Shown in pieces: positions 19,801-32,174 of a stretch of DNA of 64,000 nucleotides. A program made the translations under genes and the position numbers. The stretch's first letter is position 1; every line of letters starts with the position of its first letter. The notes under the pieces are model-generated. The model had not been told where the DNA came from. It ran no database searches and worked only from the letters and a program-made list of their open reading frames with translations. The stretch covers positions 77,204,374-77,268,373 of the forward strand of contig NC_039368.1 in the NCBI RefSeq assembly GCF_003573695.1, in the 5' to 3' direction. This stretch comes from Papaver somniferum. Lineage: Eukaryota; Streptophyta; Magnoliopsida; Ranunculales; Papaveraceae.

Positions 19801-20647
19801 AGGATATCCAGAGAATAAAGTTTTCTCTCGTTCGAATGTGTTTTTCTTTACAACACATCTGTAGTGATTTCCCTGTTTAAGCAACGGGTGGCGCATCCAA
19901 TGACCTGTTAAAACTACAAATCACTCAGCCAGGATATTTGTAAAAGCAATGATAATTATATCCCCAAATGTAGAAAAGGAAAAAGAAGTTGTTTTGTGCA
20001 GCACCAGCTACATTATGGTTTTGCTAGCATGTTTAGGAGGCCAATTTCAATAGTGGACAAATGACCTCAAATGCACGACAATTGACATGTTTTAGTAAAA
20101 ACATCACATACACATCCCATGTAACTCAACAGCTTATGTAGGAACCAACTGACCCTTAATTTCGCAAGCGGTCAGCACAGCAGACAACTTAACCTCTACT
20201 TTTAATTGTAACCTTACCACTGTATGTTCATTACATACTTCTCTTACTAATGTATATTCAGTCCGTTTGGCATTTGGGCTATGTGTATCAGCATTCAGCA
20301 CCAAGCGATTTTATGACCATGATTGAACAATGACAAGTGCATCTAATTAAGAACTCCATTTTAACGTCAATCACATTCAAAGTAAATAAAACTCCATTTT
20401 AGTACCTGAATTCTGTACTGGGCGCATTCCAAGCAAACCCGAGTTTCCATTTGAATGCAATTGTTTCCCACTGTATCGAATAGGATCTATACAGCAAAAA
20501 TACGAGTGTTGGACACAGCCTGCGAACAAAGTAAGCTGATCATGATGACAAAAATAATTGCAGTGTGCGAATAGTTCAAAGAATTATTTCCTTACAAAAA
20601 TTCATAAAGAACAAAAAAAAAGGGGGGTGGAAGAACTGACCTAACAT
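16864..20647 (-). CDS. Nuclear gene for a mitochondrial-type ribosomal protein S12 with a novel N-terminal extension
   Basis: Six exons join in frame on the minus strand: 20641-20647, 20406-20519, 19702-19904, 18638-18712, 18053-18121 and 16864-17391 (996 bp, about 331 residues), all with GT..AG borders. The last exon carries a full uS12 domain (from about residue 203): [71 protein letters not shown] and HCIRG match the plant mitochondrial form better than the plastid form. S12 shapes the decoding site of the small ribosomal subunit. Residues 1-202 match nothing I recognise; the first 65 or so are poor in acidic residues and rich in basic ones, as an import signal would be. The start ATG was chosen because its phase fits and it is conserved in the copy at 2823-2825. 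Inference: an rps12 sequence moved from the mitochondrion to the nucleus and joined an existing gene. Confidence 0.75.
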
Positions 20648-23393
20648 ATTTTGTCCGATTAATCAGAGAAGGAGATTGGCGTCTTCTAAGTTCTCAGTAG
20701 AGTAATCATAGTGATGTTAGAGCCTCAGACGATCATATGAGAAGTTGTGTCTTGTAAGAAGGAGAGACCGAAGTCGCTCTGTCTGACTCTCAATAACACA
20801 ACACCGGCGGTCCGGCACGCACAAGAAGATGAGAGAGATGGAGGCGGATGTTATCTTTTCATTTTACTTTTTTAATCGTGAAAACTATTGTAGGATTCAA
20901 CGTTGAAAAACCCAACAAAATGGATCCTTCACCATCAACTCCATATTTTCATATTTTATTATTTCTAGACCCAAAATTTTATAATTTAAGGTTTGTCAAT
21001 AAAGTTTTCGATTTGGAGAATTTCGTAATGAGAAGAACGCCCTTTATTATATACTTCTAATGAAACTAGCTATACGCTAGGGTTCATTTCCAGATTCTTT
21101 TTCTTTTTCACTTTCTCTCTCTCGGCTAAAGAATTCTAGGGTTTTCGGAGCTCCATCAATCTCTGGTTATCTAATGATGAAAAGCAAATCTGAAACAACG
21201 AACCTAAATTAATCGTTGGTTTTCTTTTTATCATCTCCAGTCAAATGAAACAGTGTTGAGCATATCTGAAGCAGAATCATACCAGTGTAGAATCAATCAA
21301 TGAACCTAAAACTGAGCATAAAGAAACTCGATTCATTTCAACTGTAACTCGATTGAAAAACCTAAATCGCTATTAATTAGCAATACCTATTCTTGAAGGC
21401 AATTTATGAAACGCAGGGAAGGCATGTTGAGAATCAATACATATATAGAGATTCATCAACAAAAACGATTGGAAATATAAGTTTATCTCTCTAATCTTAG
21501 TTATTTATTTGAAGTTCTTCGTTTGATTTCTAAAAGAATTTTCAGAAAATCTTTTACGATTTTAAAACGATTGGAAAGAATTTTACCTTTAATTTTTAAT
21601 GTATTTTGAAATCGATGTTCGGTTCTTATATCTTCTTATCATTATCTTTTATTGGAAGTAAATTTCGAAAGAAAAAAATCAGTCAATTTTTTTAACGTTC
21701 TTCGTTGTGATTCAATTAATCACGAAAACTCTTAGTTTGTCGTTCTGATCTTCATATTGATTCGACAATCATGATAAGAATGTTTTAATCTATTTACTGA
21801 TTTTAGAGTTTCTGAAAAATATTTTAATTGAATTTTTCCCTAATTTTGGTTCTTCATCAATCTTATCTGAAATTCGATTGTAACAACAGCTGAAGGTTGT
21901 TAATGCTTGAAAACAACTTATTCATGAACTATTTAATTTTAATATTTTTTCCATGATCTTAGACCATGATAGTTTTTTTATGTTACAAAACCAACTTTTA
22001 CATCTTAGATCAAAGCAAGCTCTAAATGCTAAAGAAAACATGAGCCACACCAATCTTAACACCATTGTCATATCCTCAAAGTTCATGAGTTATTATGTCT
22101 TAAAGAAGCTTCTTATAATGAAAAGGATTTCATGGAACATCTATGACAAAAAGATAAGTATCCAATGTCTTGCTTTAAATTTTTTCTTGTTACAAAGACC
22201 CGCATCCTGTGTTTCTTATCAATCACTAACTTTTCAAATGTAGAATATGTATGTGTGTTGTATCAATTATTTTTTTAAGCCGCATATTGCTTAATAAACC
22301 TTAGATTCTTTTTGGCGAAAAGTTTGCAACATAGTTGTGTAACTGCGGCGTACACATTTCATATGCATGTGTAACTTCCGAGTACCCAAGCCATATGCAT
22401 GTGTAACCTCTGAGTACACATCTGTTTTCATAATCTTATTGTTCTGATTGCTTTAAGTTATTTATTCATATGGTTTGGTTTTCATACTTCAGGTTAGTTT
22501 TGATATGTGTAACTCTTAGTTGTTCAGGTTTAGGTTTAAGTTCTCATACTTCATCTGATATTTTTTGATGTTTAATTTTGTTCTTCAGGTAACTTTTCAT
22601 GTTGAATTGATAAAGAAAATAGGAACACAAAGTGTTAGGTTCCAAATACTGCAGTACAACTATAGGAGGTAAAAACTGAACTCTAGGAACTTTGATTGTC
22701 TTCTTAATTCTCAACATTCTGTGAGCATCTGTTACTCTCATTTATATTAGGAAGATGCACGTGTAACTGTGAATCATCTGTAGCTCTTTATATCATTATA
22801 TGAAAAGTCTGGAACCTTGTGTTGGTATGAACCCGTTTTTTATGAAATTGTGCTGCTATAAGCATGTGTATCTACTAGTTACACATGCTTTCTAGCATGC
22901 GTGTCTGCTAGTTACACATATTTTTTAGGATGTGTATTTGCTGGTTACACTTGCATCTTTGATGTGTATTTGTTGATTACACATGTATTTAGGGATGTAT
23001 ATCTACCATCCTTAGATGATTCTTCTCTTAAGAGAAAATCAACTATCCTCTTTTTTCATTTGGACCTTGCTTAACTTGAGATTTTCTGTTGATGAATTAA
23101 TGCTGGTATAAAATTTCTTTAATTTGGTCACGACTAACTATAATGGTGGTGCATTTAAAAACTTTACACATTTGCTACAAATTAGAAACTTCATTTGTTG
23201 CTTATAGGTTGTTGTACCGGGGTAAAAGCTTGCATTTCATTGTTACGTGTGCATAGAATATTTGGTAATTTAGTAGTTCTTAGAGCGAGATCTGTGAGAG
23301 AGTTGTCAATTATCTTTCCTGTACATGTTTTGTTTCATTTGTCTCATCAGCAAATATAATCATTCACTGAATGACATGCTTATATCTTCGTAG

Positions 23394-23612
23394 GTTTTGG
23401 ATTATGTATAAGGCTAAGAAGGAGGGCCCAGTAGTTTTGGTAAGCATCTGAGCATTTCACACTTTTTTTTTACCTTCTGGCCCTTTCAGTCTTCACCCGT
23501 AAATTAACCTTCACCATCTTCTTGCTCCACAAGGTTGGAGACATCCCTGGGAGGGTCATGAAGATCACTCTCACGGGCATGGGCATGGAAATGGACAGGA
23601 GCATGGGGTACT
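23394..23612 (+). pseudogene. Captured fragment of an NDUFB2-like complex I subunit gene
   Basis: Two short blocks with splice-like borders. The first (23394-23439, between TAG and GTAAGC) reads FWIMYKAKKEGPVVL. The second (23534 to about 23612) reads GWRHPWEGHEDHSHGHGHG when one extra G is assumed at the join. Together they match the conserved C-terminal half (FWxxYRAKxxGPVVMGWRHPW plus a His/Gly-rich tail) of the plant mitochondrial NADH dehydrogenase B2/B8-type subunit. The splice join as written shifts the frame, and the N-terminal exon is absent. It is therefore a non-functional fragment inside a transposon-like region. Confidence 0.7.
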
Positions 23613-23615
23613 ATC

Positions 23616-23860
23616 TCTAGTTAAATTCTAATTCGTGCTTCAGCGCACAGTCATGTTACTCTGGCCAAATGACGCTATTACAACTCTATGAAGTTGAAAA
23701 AATATTAAAATCAGTAGTTTTGGGATTAAATTTGAAGTCTAGTTAAATTCTTAGTTGTGCTTCATCGCACAATTATGTTACTCTGGCAAATTGACGTTCT
23801 TACAACTCTATGAAGTTGAACAAAAGATTGAAATCAATAATTTTGGGATTAAATTTGCAG
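23616..23860. repeat. Tandem duplication, unit 122 bp
   Basis: Two copies begin TCTAGTTAAATTC at 23616 and 23738 and share GCACA..TCATGTTACTCTGG-like text and TTTTGGGATTAAATTTG, with about 10% differences. It directly follows the NDUFB2-like fragment. Confidence 0.85.
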
Positions 23861-24408
23861 TAAAACTGTGTGACTTTGTAGTTTATGAATTTACTTCGTC
23901 GTTCTATGTTCACTGCAGCCATGACTTTGGCACAATCCATCAGTTGGAAGGTAGTTGCAGAGACAATAGATTCATCAGGAATATAAGAGTATTATTTGTA
24001 AAACAAGGAATGCAAGAAGTATACCTCCATAAAGTTACCCAATACAAGAAAGGTTAGGACAGTATCGCTTCACAAGGATAGAAAAATTATGACCGTAAAC
24101 AATCAAGTTATTTCAAATGAATATTTGAAGTTATTAATTTTTGTAGAGTTACACAAGTAGACTTCGTAATTGCTGAGTACATAAGTCATATGTATGTGTA
24201 ACTTCAAATTACACAAGTAGGATGCATATGTAACTCCTAGTTACACAAGTAAGATGCATGTGTAACTTTCGGTTACACATGCATTTTGTATGTGTACAAG
24301 CTAATCACACTTGCTTGTTTTAGGAGTGTTTAAACTATGGTATCTCAATATTTATATGGAAGTAAGTTCTGAATAATTGTAACCTTTTCTGGATCGATGT
24401 CTATGCAG

Positions 24409-24535
24409 GTCTCGATATGGTTTGAACGCACTGACATGGCACTAGCTTACTATTAGAAGCAAGAGCATTTACCAAAGCTTTGGGATATTCTAGAAGTTTA
24501 TGCATGTATAGATAATGATGCTGGCTACTGTAAAG
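24409..24535 (+). pseudogene. Captured exon fragment of a TBC (RabGAP) domain gene
   Basis: The block lies between a 3' splice-like CTATGCAG and a 5' splice-like AAAG|GTGAG. In one frame it reads FERTDMALAYY, stop, then KQEHLPKLWDILEVYACIDNDAGYCKG. This matches the RTDRxLxFYE..NLxKLWDILAVYAWxDxDxGYxQG block of TBC domains, which stimulate GTP hydrolysis by Rab GTPases. The in-frame stop (TAG) and lack of neighbouring TBC exons mark it as a fragment. It comes from a different host gene than the fragment 800 bp upstream. Confidence 0.7.
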
Positions 24536-25610
24536 GTGAGCATTGTTGATCCTTAGCTCTTTACAATTGAAAATGTGTGTTTAATTAGGCTTGAATTCTT
24601 AACCAACCTTTCAATCAAATTATAATAGAGCAAAAGTAGATGCAAAGGTGAAACCTTTGCTGGTTATATTCTAATAAAAAAATAGTATTTGATTAGGTTA
24701 GTTTACCTGACTAGAATAAGCTTGTAATGGTCTGATGCTTGTCATTTGACCTGTCAGTCCTTTAACATATCAACGGTGTTGTTTGACTGAAGTTGTTTTA
24801 AAGATTTCAGTAGATGGAGGCCTAGGATGTAGAAATTAGATAATGAAAGTCATTCTACTGGAAGATGTTGATACTTGTTTGAATTGGAAAGAATGATTTT
24901 GGAAAATTCACATATTATAGGCATATGTAACTCATAATTACACATGTTATATGCATGTGTAATTCTCAGTTACACAAGTCAGATGTATGCTAGTTACACT
25001 AGTCAGTTTCATATGTAACTAAATATGCATTGTTGTGTGTATTGTTCATTTAGTTTTATAAAAAATGATTTCTCTTGTTATATTTCAGGCTGTCGATAAC
25101 TTCATAAAAGCTAACTGCTTATTCGTGGTATTGGTCTTACCGGATTTGGAGTTGACGCTGATTACACAAGTCGAATGCATGTTGTGGATCACCCTTGAAT
25201 TTCTTGCTCATACATGATGTAACTCTCAATTACACTAGACATATGCATGTTTAACTCTCAATTATATTAGCGTGTAACTCCTAATTACACATGCTAATAA
25301 ACTATTGTAATTAAATTCTAAGGTAATACATGTATTTTTTGTATGTTTTTTTCTATGTGTAACTGCCGAGTATACATCCATATGCATGTGTAACTTCTCC
25401 TTACACATGCCATATGGATGTGTAATTTCTGGATGCACATATGTCATATGCATGTGTAACTTCTGTGTACACTTTCCATACACATGTGTAACTACTGAGT
25501 ACACATCTATATAAAAGTATAACTTTTGCATTACACATGCAATATGTATGTGTAATTTTTGAATATACATGTCATATGAATGTGTAACTTCTGTGTACAC
25601 ATCCATATGT

Positions 25611-25793
25611 TGGCGGTGGTGGGTGGTGGTCGGCGGTGGTGGCGGCGGGTGGTGGTTGTGGGCCGTGGTGTTTGCCGGTGATAGGTGGCGGCGACGGTTA
25701 TCAATGGCGGTGATGGTCGAAGGTGGTTGGTGGTGGTGGTTGGTGGCGGTCGGAGGCGGTTGGCAGTGGTTGTGGTTGTCGGAGGTGGTGGGA
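25611..25793. repeat. GGT/GGC-rich trinucleotide tract
   Basis: About 180 bp of GGT, GGC and GGA words, directly after an inverted-word array, as at 1571-1903. Open frames across it encode only Gly/Val/Trp- or, on the other strand, Pro/Thr/His-rich low-complexity text. Confidence 0.9.
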
Positions 25794-26270
25794 ACATCAT
25801 CACACAAAATTTTAATAATTTTTGGCTCAAATTCAAATTTTATTTAATTATGGGCTTGCCAATATATATAAGGGTATTAATGTCTTTTAATATTTGGGGC
25901 CTAGATCTAAATTTCTTTTAATTAAGGGATTGATATTATGGATAACCCATCAGTGGGGCCCAAGCCTAAATTCCTTTTTTATTTAATTTTGAGCAAACAT
26001 CTGGAATTCCGTGAAACGCTCCTAGGGGAAAAAAACTCTTCTCTCCTAAAAACGCTACGCATAACCGTTTTCTCTCTTCCCAAAACTTCTTCCTAAACTA
26101 AATCTTCAATATTTTATTTTCCTAATCCAAATCTGTTTGGAAATCAAATGATTTATTCAGATTTTCTAGGCATATTTGGAGATAATAAATTAATAGTCGT
26201 TAGATTATAATTTTAAATAAAACAATCCCTATTCTTGGTTTTTTCTTCGTCAATTTCATTCAACTCTATA

Positions 26271-26738
26271 ATGGTGTTATACCCATCAGAGATTTATTAT
26301 ATCCTTTACGACATCTCCGTCGGTTGCAATAATCGTTTCAAATATGTTAACAAGGACGATTTCTCTCGCTGTGACGTGATTCTACATCAACTGCTACCGG
26401 AACTAATCATGATAATGATGTTCTGTGCATATTATTCCCTTTTGGGGCAACTTTTTCTTAATGAAGAAGACAGTGAAGAAGAGAATTTCTTCAAATCAAA
26501 ATGGCAGAATCTTAATTCAAAAGCCATTATTCAAATACCATCAATTTCCTTCCTGAAATTCATGTATTTATATATGATGTATTGCAATTTTATTTTGATA
26601 CAAAACACTTGTATTTTATTATGTTTTTCATCTTTGATGCATTTGATCTTGAAAAACGGGGGTCTAACAACCACACCCAATATTTCGTTCGGAAATCTGT
26701 GTGGACAACTCCAATACAATTCCAAGAGAATCAACTAG
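26271..26738 (+). other. Unrecognised open frame running into an LTR tail
   Basis: An ATG at 26271 opens about 155 codons. The first 90 look protein-like (a run of acidic residues LNEEDSEEENFFKSKWQ), but no family is recognised. From about 26650 the frame runs into the LTR tail and is meaningless. A T/C-rich leader-like stretch (26030-26110) lies upstream. It could be a first exon or a captured fragment. Confidence 0.25.
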
Positions 26739-27166
26739 ACAGTCAGACTCAATCACGGAAAAGTATCCAAGAGTTATATCTCAATTTATCAAATTAATCT
26801 GCAATCAACAAATAGGAATCTGTGAGCCGTACCAATATGAGAAATAACTTGGATGGTACCAAAGACCAATATCCAAGTGTCAATCAATTCCTATCCAACA
26901 AACAATATCGGATTTACCAGTTGATTGAACTACGCAGAACCTGTGATATTTCAATTATATAAACAAATATAATGCTCAAAAGAAATTACAAAGACATAAG
27001 AAATTTTGTTAACGAGGAAACCGCAAATGCAAATGAAAAAAAAAACTCGGGACCTAGTCCAGATTGAACACCACACTGTATTGCCGCTACAGACACTAGC
27101 CTACTATAAGATTAACTTCGGATTGGAATGTAGTTGAGCCCTAACCCATCTCCCACTGATCAAGGT
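26650..27166 (-). repeat. Extra copy of the LTR 3' tail (515 bp)
   Basis: The third successive copy of the last 515 bp of the 2.4-kb LTR family, read on the minus strand from ACCTTGATCA to TTTTTCA. The copies at 27167-27681 and in 27682-28196 precede it. Its own 5' part is missing. Confidence 0.75.
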
Positions 27167-27676
27167 TTAAAAAGTAGGGGTCTAACAACCACACCCAATA
27201 TGTCGTTTACGTAATCTGTACGGAATAACTCCAATATATTTCCAAGAGAATCAACTAGACAGTCAGACTCAATCAAGGAAAATACATCCAAAAGTTATAT
27301 CTCAATTTCTCAAATCAATCTGCAATCTAACAGATAGGAATCTTTGAGCCAGATCGATATGATAAATAACTTGGATGGTACCAAAGACCAATATCCAAGT
27401 GTCAATCAATTCTTATCCAATAAGCAATGTCGTATTTACCAATTGATTGGACTACGCAAAACATGTGATGTTTCAATTATATAAACAAATATAATGCGGA
27501 AAAGAAATAACCCAGACACCAGAAATTTTGTTAACGAAGAAACCTCAAATGTAAAAAAAACCCAGGACCTAGTCCAGATTGAACACCACACTGTATTTCC
27601 GCTAGAGACACTAGCCTACTACAATATTAACTTCAGACTGGAATGTAGTTGATCCCTAACCAATCTCACATTGATC
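27167..27676 (-). mobile_element. 3' piece of LTR B, separated by the nested LTR A
   Basis: On the minus strand this is the continuation of LTR B (30132-32170) after the inserted LTR A. It contains the shared words TTGAAATATCACAGGTTGTGC (in part), GTTTCCTCGTTAACAAAATT and the end GGGTGTGGTTGTTAGACCCC. Confidence 0.7.
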
Positions 27677-27681
27677 AAAGT

Positions 27682-30126
27682 TGAAAAAGCGGGTGTCTAA
27701 CAACCACACCCAATATTTTGTTTAGGCAATATGTATGGGCTAACTCCAATATATTTCCAAGAGAATCAACTAGACAGTCAGAGTCAATCAAGGAAAATAC
27801 ATCCACGAGTTATATCCCAATTTCTCAAATCAATCTGCAATCGAACAGATAGAACTCTGTGAGCTGGATTAATATGAGAAATAACTTGAACAGTACCAAA
27901 GACCAATGTTCAAGTGTCAATCAATTTATATCAACAACCAAAAGTTGGATTATCTAGTTGATTGAACTACGCACAACCTGTGATATTTCAATTATATAAA
28001 AAATATAATGCAGAAAAGAAATAACACAGACACCAGAAGTTTTGTAAACAAGGAAACCGCAAATGTAGAAAAACCACGGGACCTAGTCCAGTTTTTAAAA
28101 CCACACTGTATTAAGCCGCTACAGACTTTATCCTACTACAAGTTAACCTTTAAGTGTAATATAGTTGAGCCCCAACCAATCTCACATTGATCAAGGTACA
28201 GTCGTGTTCCTTATGCCTATGAATCCCAACAAGACTCTATGCACTTAATTCCTTTAGCCGATCTCACCCACAACTAAGAGTTGCTACGAACCAAAGTCGG
28301 AGACTTTTGATAAACAAATCTGTCTCACACAGAAAAGTCTATTGAAAAGATAAATCTATCTCCCAAGAAATACCTACGAGTTTTTGTTCCGTCTGTTGAT
28401 AAATCAAGGTGAATAGGAACCAATTGATAATCCATACTTATATTCCTTAAGAACAATCTAGAAATATAAATCACCTCACAATAACTTAACGATATGGTAG
28501 TCGAACAAGTTACTGCTGAATCATAAATGATGAGACGAAGATTTTTGTGCCTACTTTTTATATCTTACCTATCGGAGATAAATCTCGAGCAAATCTTAGA
28601 AAAGATAGTACTCAATACGATAGAACAAAGTAAGATCATAACACGCAACTACAGAGGAAATAGTTGGGTTTGTCTTCACAATTCCAATGAAGTATTCAAG
28701 GCATTAACCTATAATGGTTTTAGGAAAAACCTAGGTTAAAGGGGAATCGACTCTTCTCACAACTATTATCACACATGACGTGTGGGGATTAGTTTTCCCA
28801 GTTGCTAGAATCCTCCCTTATATAGTCTTCAAATCAGAGTTTGCAATCAATGTTACCTTGGTTCAAGCTAATATCTTTCAACTGTTAGATTGACTTAGCT
28901 TGTTACACACAAATGAAATGTACCTTTATTTAGGTATAGGAAACCATACCCAAACGTATACACTTAGTTGGTTCAACAATAGTTAACCAAAGTTAGCCAT
29001 ATGAACACTTTCACCTCAACTTTGTTCATATTCATCACAACTAGTTCAACTGACTCAAATGAAACTAGTTATAGAGTTGTTCAATGTTTATATTCTCATA
29101 GAAGTATACAAGACATAATTGAAGCAAAATCAATTTTTGATTCATAAGCACAAGAATCAATTCATGAACATTATAGCTAAGGTTTGCAAAGATTGCATTC
29201 CTTATTATATAAATGTATTTGTTCATGAGTATGTAAACATACATAATCGAATTTGGAACTTAACCCACTCAGGTATGCAAATGGGTACGCATACCTAAGT
29301 TTCGGGACTTGGTATTTGTTCGCCAGTATGCAAACGGGTACGCATACTATCGTTCACGACTGAACTCAGACGAAATCAGTACGTATACCAGTATGCATAC
29401 TATAGTTCCCGGACTTCACCCGTTGAATCAGTACGCATATGGGTATGCATACTAAATTGCCAGACTGGGAGTACACATATGCAAGTACGCATACTGTGTT
29501 TATTCCAATCAAAGGTTATTTGTTCTAAACTCCCATTTTAATGATTGAAACATTCTCGGGAGAGGGGAATAGCTGTCACACACAAGCTATTAGCTTCAAA
29601 GTAATTTTCAAGTGATCAATATGAAACACTCCGAGTCTACATCTAATAACTGTCTCACACAAATCATGTAAGATGTTACCAGTCGATTTTCACATGATCA
29701 TCTTTGACTTTCGTCAAGAATAAAAGATGAACTTGGTTAAAGCTAAAGCTTACTAACACATATTTCGAGAAACGTGTAAGCGAGTTAAACTCAGCTCCAA
29801 ATATCAAATGTGTATAATATAAAGTCTATATAGCTATACCACTTTTGTCTCAATAGGAGATAGAATAGAAATAGACTTCTGAGTGATAGATGAGTTTAAA
29901 TATCCACATACCTTTTGTTGATGAAGTTCCACAAGCTCCCTTTAGTATTTCTTCATCTTCAATCGATGAACCTCTTAAAGTCTAGAGCTCAACTACACAT
30001 TCTATCTTAATCCGAGACATATCTATAAGTAGACTAGAAATAAAGACTTATAGTTTTGACAACTAAACTTGATAAACAAGATTGAGATAACAACGCTTGC
30101 GAGTTTGATCGAGCAGTGCTCTAACA
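27682..30126 (-). mobile_element. Solo LTR A (2445 bp), inserted in LTR B of the same family
   Basis: On the minus strand it starts TGTTAGAGCACTG and ends CTTTTTCA. It is flanked on the plus strand by AAAGT (27677-27681) and AAGGT (30127-30131), a 5-bp target duplication with one change. There is no internal region, so it is a solo LTR left by recombination. It holds its own word array at 29265-29510 (GTACGCATAC / GTATGCATAC). Relatives are LTR B, the LTR at 43920-46393 and the solo LTR at 52934-55314. Confidence 0.75.
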
Positions 30127-32170
30127 AAGGTACAATCGCCTTCCTTACGCCTCTGAATCCCAGTAGGACTCTACGCACTTGATTCCCTTAGTTGATTTCA
30201 CCCACAACCAAGAGTTGATACGACCCAAAGTCAAAGAATTATAAACCAATCTGTCCCCCACAGAAATACCTATGAAGTTTTGTTCCATCTGATGATAAAC
30301 CAAGGTGCACAGTAACCAATTGATAATACAGACTTATATTCCCGAAGAACAACCTAGAAATATCAATTACCTAATAATAACTTAACTATATGGTAGTAGA
30401 ACAAGTTATTGTGGAATCGCAAAGAATGAGACGAAGAGATTTATGATTACTTTTTACATCTTACATGTGAGAGATAAATCTCGAGCAAATCTTAGAGAAT
30501 ATAATACTCGATACAATAGAACAAGTAAGATCAGAATACGCAGCTACATAGAAAATAGTTGGATTTGGCTTCAGAATCCCAATGAAGTCTTTAATTCGTT
30601 AACCTATAATGGTTTTAGAGAAAACCTAGGTTAAAGGAGAATCGAGTCCCAACTAGTATCACACAAGAGGTGTGGGGATTATGTTTCCTAATTGCTAGAG
30701 TTCCCCTTTATATAGCTTTCAAATTAGGTTTTGCTTAGTTAGCTTAGAAACAAAGCATTCATTATTCACCCTTAGATGAAATCCTAATTTAGGATGTAAG
30801 CTAAGTTTTGCTTGAAACCAAAGAAATATCTCTCCACCGTTAGATGGACTTAGCTTGTCACACACAAATAAAATATACTTCATTTAAATATGGGTAATTG
30901 TACCTAAAAGTGGACATAAGGTTGGATCAATAATAGCTAAACAAAGTTAGCCATATGAACACTTTTGTGTAATTCACATTCATCTAACACATCTAGATCA
31001 ACTATGATAATCAATCAATCAATCATGATAACCAAAGAATCTAACTGTTTTCTTTATAAAGTTGTTCAATTTTTAACGATCACATAGAAGTATATATGAT
31101 CTGGTTGAAGCAAAATCGGAAAGATTCGAAAGAATCAATTAATGAACATTTAAGCCACGGTTTGCAAAGATTGCATTCCTTAAGATATAAATATATTTGT
31201 TCATGAGTATAAAAACATACTTTGCCAATTTTAGAATTTGAACCACTTAAGTTTGCAAATGGGTATGCATACTTAAGTTCCGGACATTGGTCATGAACCA
31301 ACAGTTTGCAAACGAGTACGCAAACTTTAGTTACGGACCAAACTCATGTGAATAAGTTCGCAAACGGGTATGCAAACTTAGTTCCAGGACTTCAACAGTT
31401 AAATCAGTTTGCGAACAGGTATGAAAATTTAAGTACCCTGACTTAACAGTTGAAACAGTTTGCGAACGGGTATGCAAACTTAGTTTCCGGTCCTGGATTA
31501 TATCAAAACAGTTCGCATGCTTAGTACGCATACTTTAATGTATCCATACATGAGTTTTAGCTCTTAACTCCCATTTCAATCATTAAAAAATTCTTAGAAG
31601 AAGACAATGGATGTCTCACACATACCATTGACTAATAAGCAATTTTCAAGTGATCGAATGATCAATATGAACCTTTCGAGTCGATATCAAATGACTGTCT
31701 CACACAAATCATGTGAAATGTTTCAAGGAAATTTCCAAATGATCATTTTTTGACATGTTGTCAAGAATAATGATGAATGTAGATAAGACAAAAAACTACC
31801 AACACATATTTCAAGAAAAGGATAGGCGAGTTAAACTCTGCTCGAAATATCAAATGTGCATGATGCGAAAGACTATATCGTATACGATTTTTGTCTCAAT
31901 AGGGTGTAGAAAAGAATAGAATAGACTACTGAGTGATAGATATGTTTTAGTATCCACATACCTTTAGTTGGTAAAGTTCCTCCGAGTTCTCCAATAGATC
32001 TGTCTTCAGTTGTAAGCATCGTGAAGTCTAAAGTTCAACTATACAATCTATCCTAGTCCGAAACTTCTATAGGTAGAATAGAAATCAAGATTATAGTTGT
32101 GATCAACTAAACTTTACAAACAAGCTCGAGATAGAAATGCTTGAGACTTCGACTGAGCAATGGTCTAACA
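30127..32170 (-). mobile_element. LTR B, 5' and middle part
   Basis: On the minus strand it starts TGTTAGACCATTGC at 32170 and runs to GCGATTGTACCTT, where LTR A is inserted; the remainder is 27167-27676. It holds a variant word array at 31245-31530 (AGTTTGCAAACG and complements). The flank beyond 32170 is LINE sequence. Confidence 0.7.
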
Positions 32171-32174
32171 ATTA

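Larger units (their letters stand above)
22318..25607. repeat. Dispersed inverted-word arrays GTGTAACT / AGTTACAC
   Basis: Clusters at about 22318-22440, 22745-22999, 24145-24315, 24915-25045 and 25155-25607 consist of ATGCATGTGTAACT followed after 2-8 bases by AGTTACACATGC or AGTACACAT. Individual units vary, but the GTGTAACT core is well kept. Clusters alternate with captured exon fragments, as though the arrays occupied former intron space. Confidence 0.8.
20850..26230. other. Degenerate transposon-like region carrying host gene fragments
   Basis: Similarity between this locus and its copy at 2.1-3.0 kb stops near 20845, so foreign sequence begins about there. The region holds gene fragments at 23394-23612 and 24409-24535, interspersed inverted-word arrays (22318-25607), a 122-bp tandem duplication and a GGT/GGC tract (25611-25793). 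This is the layout of a gene-capturing MULE or Helitron. Candidate degenerate inverted termini (near 20915 and, reversed, 25960) are too weak to call and no target duplication was found. The part 20850-22320 shows no gene. Confidence 0.5.

Noticed and set aside
20406..20519. Alternative frame [15 protein letters not shown] in exon 2 of the S12-fusion gene
   Set aside because: It ends at a stop in exon 3, whereas the chosen frame stays open through all six exons and in the paralogue.
20850..26230. A confident MULE call with defined ends
   Set aside because: Possible inverted termini near 20915 and 25960 are only loosely similar and no target duplication could be found.
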